A stretch of 64,000 nt of DNA, taken from assembly GCA_964619065.1 (NCBI GenBank), contig CAZUCC010000020.1, positions 6,150 to 70,149 on the forward strand. The letters are read 5' to 3'. The stretch comes from JANXUC01 sp964619065. Lineage in GTDB: Bacteria > Acidobacteriota > Terriglobia > Terriglobales > Acidobacteriaceae. This document shows positions 59,760 through 64,000 of this stretch, piece after piece (the stretch's first letter is position 1; every line of letters begins with the position of its first letter). Made by a program: the position numbers and the translations under genes. The notes under the pieces are model-generated. The model did not search any database and was not told the DNA's origin. It saw only the letters and a list, made by a program, of their open reading frames with translations.

Positions 59760-60239
59760 TCAAGAAAAGACTCCCTCTTCCAGTCTGCCGATAAGGTCTT
59801 CGACTTCACGCGCACCGACCTCGGTTCGCGCATAGGCCAGGGGTGTGTTCCCTTCCAGTGCTTTCCGCGGCGCGGTCAGCCAGCGCAACGCCGCAGCGTT
59901 ATCGCCTTCGAACATGTCGACCGCGAGTTCGAACACTGTGGAAAGCCGCAGCAGCCGCTCCGATTCCTCCGGTGTGAACTTTCCCGCCGTCTTGCGCCGC
60001 GCCAACGTGCGCTCAGGAATTCCCGCCATACTCGCTAGTGACGAACTGGGTATTCCGCTCTTGGATTCCAGCGCATGCAAAGTCTTGAAGGAGAACCCGC
60101 GCTCCACTTGCTGGATGAGTTCTGCTGTACTGGCGGCAGCCAGCCCGAGTACGGCCCCTCGCTCGCCCGCCTGCCTCCTGCGGCGCAAAGGTGCCTCTGG
60201 GACGGGAACATTCAACGGCATAAAACTAGCGTGTCCCAT
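59760..60239 (-). CDS. Xre/DUF2384-type antitoxin
   Basis: A 159-residue partner of the RES toxin. The start at 60239 has GGGAGG 9 nt upstream. The N-terminal half includes a helix-turn-helix (GIPSSSLASMAGIPERTLARRKTAGKFTPEESERLLRLSTVFELAVDMF), followed by the DUF2384 domain (DNAAALRWLTAPRKALEGNTPLAYARTEVGAREVEDLIGRLEEGVF). Antitoxins of this type bind the toxin and repress the operon. A palindrome upstream (60316-60327) may be the operator. Confidence 0.88.
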   Translation of the reverse strand: MGHASFMPLNVPVPEAPLRRRRQAGERGAVLGLAAASTAELIQQVERGFSFKTLHALESKSGIPSSSLASMAGIPERTLARRKTAGKFTPEESERLLRLSTVFELAVDMFEGDNAAALRWLTAPRKALEGNTPLAYARTEVGAREVEDLIGRLEEGVFS

Positions 60240-60315
60240 ACACTTAACCCTCCCTAACGAACCCCACTCACAAAACTAGCCTATCATAACCTTGGCCACT
60301 TTGTCATATTTATAA

Positions 60316-60327
60316 TGCCATATGGCA
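60316..60327. promoter_or_regulatory. Possible operator palindrome of the antitoxin promoter
   Basis: A 12-bp perfect palindrome (TGCCATATGGCA) lies about 77 nt upstream of the antitoxin ATG. Position and symmetry fit an autoregulatory site, but this is a guess from sequence alone. Confidence 0.35.
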
Positions 60328-60643
60328 AACACACTTTTGGACATCTTCTTGCATCGCCTCCGTGGTGTGCGCTAGGCTTAGTTAGCTCTCGCGATTCTCC
60401 CGTCCTCCCGGTTTCCTCAGGCCAATTCTGGCGGATTGCTGTGTTTGATGTGCAAGATGGCGGGGCTGAGGAAAAGTGGCCACAATCTGTGGTGTTTCCT
60501 TCTTGACCAGCGCCCCTTCCACCTTTACATTGAATTCACGTTCTCCCTCCCAGCCGAGGCCTAAAATTGCAACGCATCACCTGCTTCGGCAGACAGGCAT
60601 CTGAAAGGTAACGGTCGGCTCCCCAGCCAACCGGAACTTGTTT
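60328..60643. other. Intergenic region upstream of smc
   Basis: No gene, RNA or clear promoter recognised. The region separates the divergent antitoxin and smc genes. Confidence 0.6.
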
Positions 60644-63600
60644 ATGCCGAGAATTGAGGAGCCCAAGTTGCTCAAACTGAAGAAGCTGCAAATCTTCGGA
60701 TTCAAGTCTTTCTGTGACCGCACGGAACTCAAGTTCCACGGCGACGGCCTGGCGGCCATTGTCGGGCCGAACGGATGCGGGAAGTCGAATATCTCCGACG
60801 CCATCGCCTGGGTCTTGGGCGAGCAGTCTGCCAAGACGCTGCGTGGAGCGCGCATGGAAGACGTGATCTTCGCGGGTACGCGTGAACGCAAGGCCCTGGG
60901 GATGGCGGAAGTCTCGCTCACGCTGATCGACCCGGAAGTCTACGACGGTCCGGCCGTTGCCGATCCGGAGATTGAGATCGAGAACGAGCTTCCCGAGAGC
61001 GACTGGGATGAGGCTGCGGAGCGCCAACAGGCTCACGATGAGGCCGAGCAAGCGGCTGATGACTTGCAACCGGGAAAGGTCCTGAATCCCGTAGGGGAGT
61101 TGGAGTCCGCAGGCACTCCTAATGAGACTCAAGTAGCCGTTGCCGAAGGCCAGCCAGAGGCGCAGGTATCGGAAACGAAAGGCATCGCACCGCTGGTGGT
61201 TCTCAAGATTCGCCGCCGCAAGCTTAAGCCGCAAACATTTCATCGTGGCGAGATTGCAGTGACGCGGCGTTTGTTCCGCAGTGGTGACAGCGAATACCTG
61301 CTAAACGGCAAATCCTGCCGCTTGCGTGATATCCAGGAGCTCTTCATGGGCACCGGCCTGGGGCCGGAATCCTATGCGCTCATTGAGCAGGGCCGCATCG
61401 GACAGATTCTTAGCAGCCGTCCGCACGACCGCCGCGCCATTATTGAAGAGGCTGCCGGAATCACCGGGTTCAAGACGAAGAAACGCCTCGCAGAAGCGCG
61501 CTTGGAGGAATCCAAGCTGAACCTGGCGCGCATCAACGACATTTTCGAAGAAGTCACTCGGCAGATGAATTCGCTGAAGCGCCAGGCTGCCAAGGCCGAG
61601 CGCTACGGCAAGCTACGCGACGAGATGCGCATCAAGTTGCGTGTGGTGCTGGCCAGCAAATTTGCCTTGATTGAGGAAGAAAGCCGCGAACTCCAGGCGC
61701 AGATGACGGCGCTGGCCGAGGAAATGCGCGCCGGAACGGAAGCGCTGCACGGGATGGAGACCGAGCAGACGGAGCGCACTCAACGCGGGTATGCGCTGGA
61801 AGATGAAGCCCGGCAAACGCGCGATCGCTTGGCGTCGATTTCCATGGAGATGGACCGCGCCCAGGCCCGCCAGCGGACCAACGAAGAACGCTGCCAGGAA
61901 CTCATAGCGCGCGCGGCTGCAGCAGCAACAGAGCTTACAGAAGCAGACTACCGCTTCGCGGCACTCGCCGCAGAGCGCGACTCCAACCGTCAGATTCTAG
62001 AGTCTGCATCCAGCGAGCTGGCGATTGCGCAACAAGAACATACGGATAGCCAAGCCACGGCCGGGCAAGCGGTGGCGGAACTCACGGCACTCGAGCATCG
62101 CCGCGAGGAATGCCGCGTTGCCATGCTGGAAGCAGCTTCGGCCGTCTCCAACCTGCGCAATCAGATGACGCAGGCCGAGGAGCGTATTGCCGCGCTCGAT
62201 CGCGAAAGCAACCGAATTCAGACGGAAATCATGACCTCGAATGAGCACCTCACGGCATTCGGCGGACAGCGCGGGCAAACCTCCATCACCTTTGAATCGG
62301 TCACACAGAAAGTCCAGGGTCTCACGCACGAAATCGGCCAAGTGCGGCTGCTGCTCGAACAGAAGCGTTCCGCGGAGACGAGCTCGAAGGTTCGCCTCGA
62401 TTCCCTGCGCGCGGAATACGCGACTGCGCTCGGACGCAAGAGTTCGCTCGAGGCGCTCATCGCCGAGCACGGCTATTCGACCGAATCTGTCCGCAACCTG
62501 TTCCAGTCGGGCGCCATGCAGGGGGACCACGCGCCGGCAGGCGTGCTCGCCGACTTCCTGGAAGTCGATCCGCGCTACGAACGCGTTGTGGAAGACTTCC
62601 TGCGCGATGAACTGAATTACATCGTCGTCAAGTCGTGGGATACCGCCAATGAAGGCATGCGGTTGTTGCGCTCCGATGTGGATGGACGCGCTACGTTTAT
62701 GGTCCATCCCAACGACTCGCAGGCCAAGTTCTCGTTCGTGGTGGATGAAACCACGCGGCGTGAACCTGCCAATCACACGGTGGTGCCTCTGAAGAATTGC
62801 ATTCGGGTTCTGAACGGGTTCGGCAAATCGCTGGAAGTAGTTCTGCCCAAGCTGGGCAACGGCTTTATAGTGCCAGAGCCGGCGCAGGCTCGCGATCTCG
62901 CGCTCAGCAATCCCGACGCGTTTTTCCTGTCCCAAAGCGGCGAGTGCTTCCACAATGTCACCGTTACCGGGGGCCGCCAACGCACCGAAGGCCCGCTCTC
63001 CATGAAGCGTGAACTCCGTGATCTCCTGCGGCAAATTTCGGAACTCGAACACACGCTCCGCACGGAAGAGGGCCGCGTGATCTTGCTAGCGAAGGAGATC
63101 AAAGAACTCTCCGGACTGCTGGAACGCCTGGACACCGAATGCCGAGAGGCTGAAAAGCAGGCCATGACCTCGGGCCACATGCTGCGGCAACTCGATAGTG
63201 AGCTGGCGCGCACACGGGAACGCCTGGGAACGTGCGAAAAAGAAACGGCACGGCTCGCGCAGGAACGCGCCGCACAGGCCGCCACAATTGAAGACCGCCG
63301 CTATCAGCTCTCTGCCATGGAAGAACATCGTGGCAAGCTGGAGCAGGAAATGGCGTCGGCGCTCGAAGTGCTCGCCGCGTTGAAGGAAACACGCGACCGC
63401 GCCATCCACAACGTTTCGCAGAAGATGGCGCGCGTGGCTTCGCTCGAAGAGCGCCACCGTTCGGCGACAGCCGTCTTGGAGCGCATCGAGTCCATGGTTG
63501 CCGAGATGGCGAGCCGGTGCACGGCTCTGCGCACGCAGGTGGACTCTGCCGCCGCCGAGAAGCAGCAGCGCGAGGCCGAGAACGTGCTCCTCGCAGAGCA

Positions 63601-64000
63601 GTTGGTCACTCTGGCGGCGGAAAAAATTTCTTCCGAAGAGCGGGTTAACGGACTGCAAGAGGAGTCAGCACAGGTGCGCGCCCGGATCGCGGAGCTGGAA
63701 GAAGTCATTCGCACGACGCGGCTGGCGCTCGATACCGCACGCGACCGGCGAGGCGAGCTGGCCGCAGTCGCTGCCAAACTCGAATCCGATTCGCAGCACA
63801 TGGCCGAAACGTGCCTGCAGGAACTGAATACACTGCACGAAGACTTGATGGCTGACGCTGACTTGGTCCGCGTGAGCGGCGAGCAACTTGCGCAAGAAGA
63901 CGAACTTTACCGCCAGATGCGCACCCGCCTTGAGAATATGGGTCCTGTGAACATGATGGCGCTGGAGGAGTACAACGACTGCGACCAGCGGTTCACGTTC
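60644..64000 (+). CDS. smc: Chromosome segregation protein SMC, partial
   Basis: An open frame of 1119 residues to the window end. The N-terminal ATPase head has Walker A GPNGCGKSN at 41-49, QSAKTLRGARMEDVIFAGTR and DSEYLLNGKSCRLRDIQELFMGTGLGPESYALIEQGRI (Q-loop region). The coiled coil follows from about residue 270, then the hinge (VLADFLEVDPRYERVVEDFLRDELNYIVVKSW), and more coil. The visible end (ENMGPVNMMALEEYNDCD) precedes the C-terminal head, which lies outside. Between the head strands MAEVSLTLIDPE and RGEIAVTRRLF there are about 105 acidic residues where most SMCs have about 20. Confidence 0.95.
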   Translation, partial: MPRIEEPKLLKLKKLQIFGFKSFCDRTELKFHGDGLAAIVGPNGCGKSNISDAIAWVLGEQSAKTLRGARMEDVIFAGTRERKALGMAEVSLTLIDPEVYDGPAVADPEIEIENELPESDWDEAAERQQAHDEAEQAADDLQPGKVLNPVGELESAGTPNETQVAVAEGQPEAQVSETKGIAPLVVLKIRRRKLKPQTFHRGEIAVTRRLFRSGDSEYLLNGKSCRLRDIQELFMGTGLGPESYALIEQGRIGQILSSRPHDRRAIIEEAAGITGFKTKKRLAEARLEESKLNLARINDIFEEVTRQMNSLKRQAAKAERYGKLRDEMRIKLRVVLASKFALIEEESRELQAQMTALAEEMRAGTEALHGMETEQTERTQRGYALEDEARQTRDRLASISMEMDRAQARQRTNEERCQELIARAAAAATELTEADYRFAALAAERDSNRQILESASSELAIAQQEHTDSQATAGQAVAELTALEHRREECRVAMLEAASAVSNLRNQMTQAEERIAALDRESNRIQTEIMTSNEHLTAFGGQRGQTSITFESVTQKVQGLTHEIGQVRLLLEQKRSAETSSKVRLDSLRAEYATALGRKSSLEALIAEHGYSTESVRNLFQSGAMQGDHAPAGVLADFLEVDPRYERVVEDFLRDELNYIVVKSWDTANEGMRLLRSDVDGRATFMVHPNDSQAKFSFVVDETTRREPANHTVVPLKNCIRVLNGFGKSLEVVLPKLGNGFIVPEPAQARDLALSNPDAFFLSQSGECFHNVTVTGGRQRTEGPLSMKRELRDLLRQISELEHTLRTEEGRVILLAKEIKELSGLLERLDTECREAEKQAMTSGHMLRQLDSELARTRERLGTCEKETARLAQERAAQAATIEDRRYQLSAMEEHRGKLEQEMASALEVLAALKETRDRAIHNVSQKMARVASLEERHRSATAVLERIESMVAEMASRCTALRTQVDSAAAEKQQREAENVLLAEQLVTLAAEKISSEERVNGLQEESAQVRARIAELEEVIRTTRLALDTARDRRGELAAVAAKLESDSQHMAETCLQELNTLHEDLMADADLVRVSGEQLAQEDELYRQMRTRLENMGPVNMMALEEYNDCDQRFTF

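Noticed and set aside
61997..63052. Minus-strand ORF of 351 residues
   Set aside because: Antisense to smc coiled coil; no domain.
1..64000. CRISPR array, rRNA or tRNA genes
   Set aside because: No regularly spaced direct repeats with spacers and no tRNA or rRNA signature was recognised.

Overview
The window is about 64 kb of bacterial chromosome with moderately high G+C. The gene set suggests an Acidobacteriota genome, probably class Terriglobia: PstS next to a large coiled-coil porin, a Tad pilus locus, repeated GT87 mannosyltransferase-like membrane proteins, BlaI/BlaR1-like pairs, TonB-like proteins, and many small palindromic intergenic repeats. No rRNA, tRNA or CRISPR array was found, so the assignment rests on gene content only.

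Layout. 1-4500 (mostly minus strand) is a phosphate block: polyphosphate kinase (cut by the window edge), a small secreted protein, a porin, and PstS behind a three-unit Pho-box. 4592-6958 is a complete transposon with 25-bp inverted repeats and a perfect 8-bp target duplication. It holds an IS1595-type transposase, a small ORF and a passenger gene for a proteasome-type Ntn hydrolase. Two copies of a 165-bp MITE, each with its own perfect 8-bp target duplication, lie on either side (1331-1495 and 6986-7150). 7158-14199 encodes a TPR-like protein, a sugar transporter and three GT87-type membrane proteins, two of them a tandem duplication that also copied the start of the pilin gene. 14483-21576 is a Tad/Flp pilus operon (flp, cpaB, cpaC, tadZ, tadA, tadB, tadC). 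21756-25654 holds a beta-helix protein, a DUF192 protein and a TonB-like protein.

25655-33939 is a repeat-rich accessory region. It contains an unusual two-gene cassette (a SLOG-like domain with four membrane segments, then a protein with a PhyH-like 2-oxoglutarate oxygenase signature), a BlaI/BlaR1-like pair, two small membrane proteins and a secreted protein. 33940-45107 returns to chromosomal functions: a polytopic membrane protein, NDH-2, an NfeD/stomatin pair, a SPOR protein, a large hybrid histidine kinase with a degenerate receiver, and an HD-GYP response regulator.

45173-59257 is dominated by cell-wall recycling and fermentation. It has two TrbI-fold-like secreted proteins, a lipoprotein fusing an AmiE-like beta-lactamase-fold domain to NamZ, acetate kinase with phosphoketolase, a PilZ protein, an SPFH protein, a DUF2059 protein, a second AmiE-like protein next to MurQ, and MurA. 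An Xre/DUF2384-RES toxin-antitoxin pair follows, and the window ends inside smc, whose ATPase head carries an acidic insertion.
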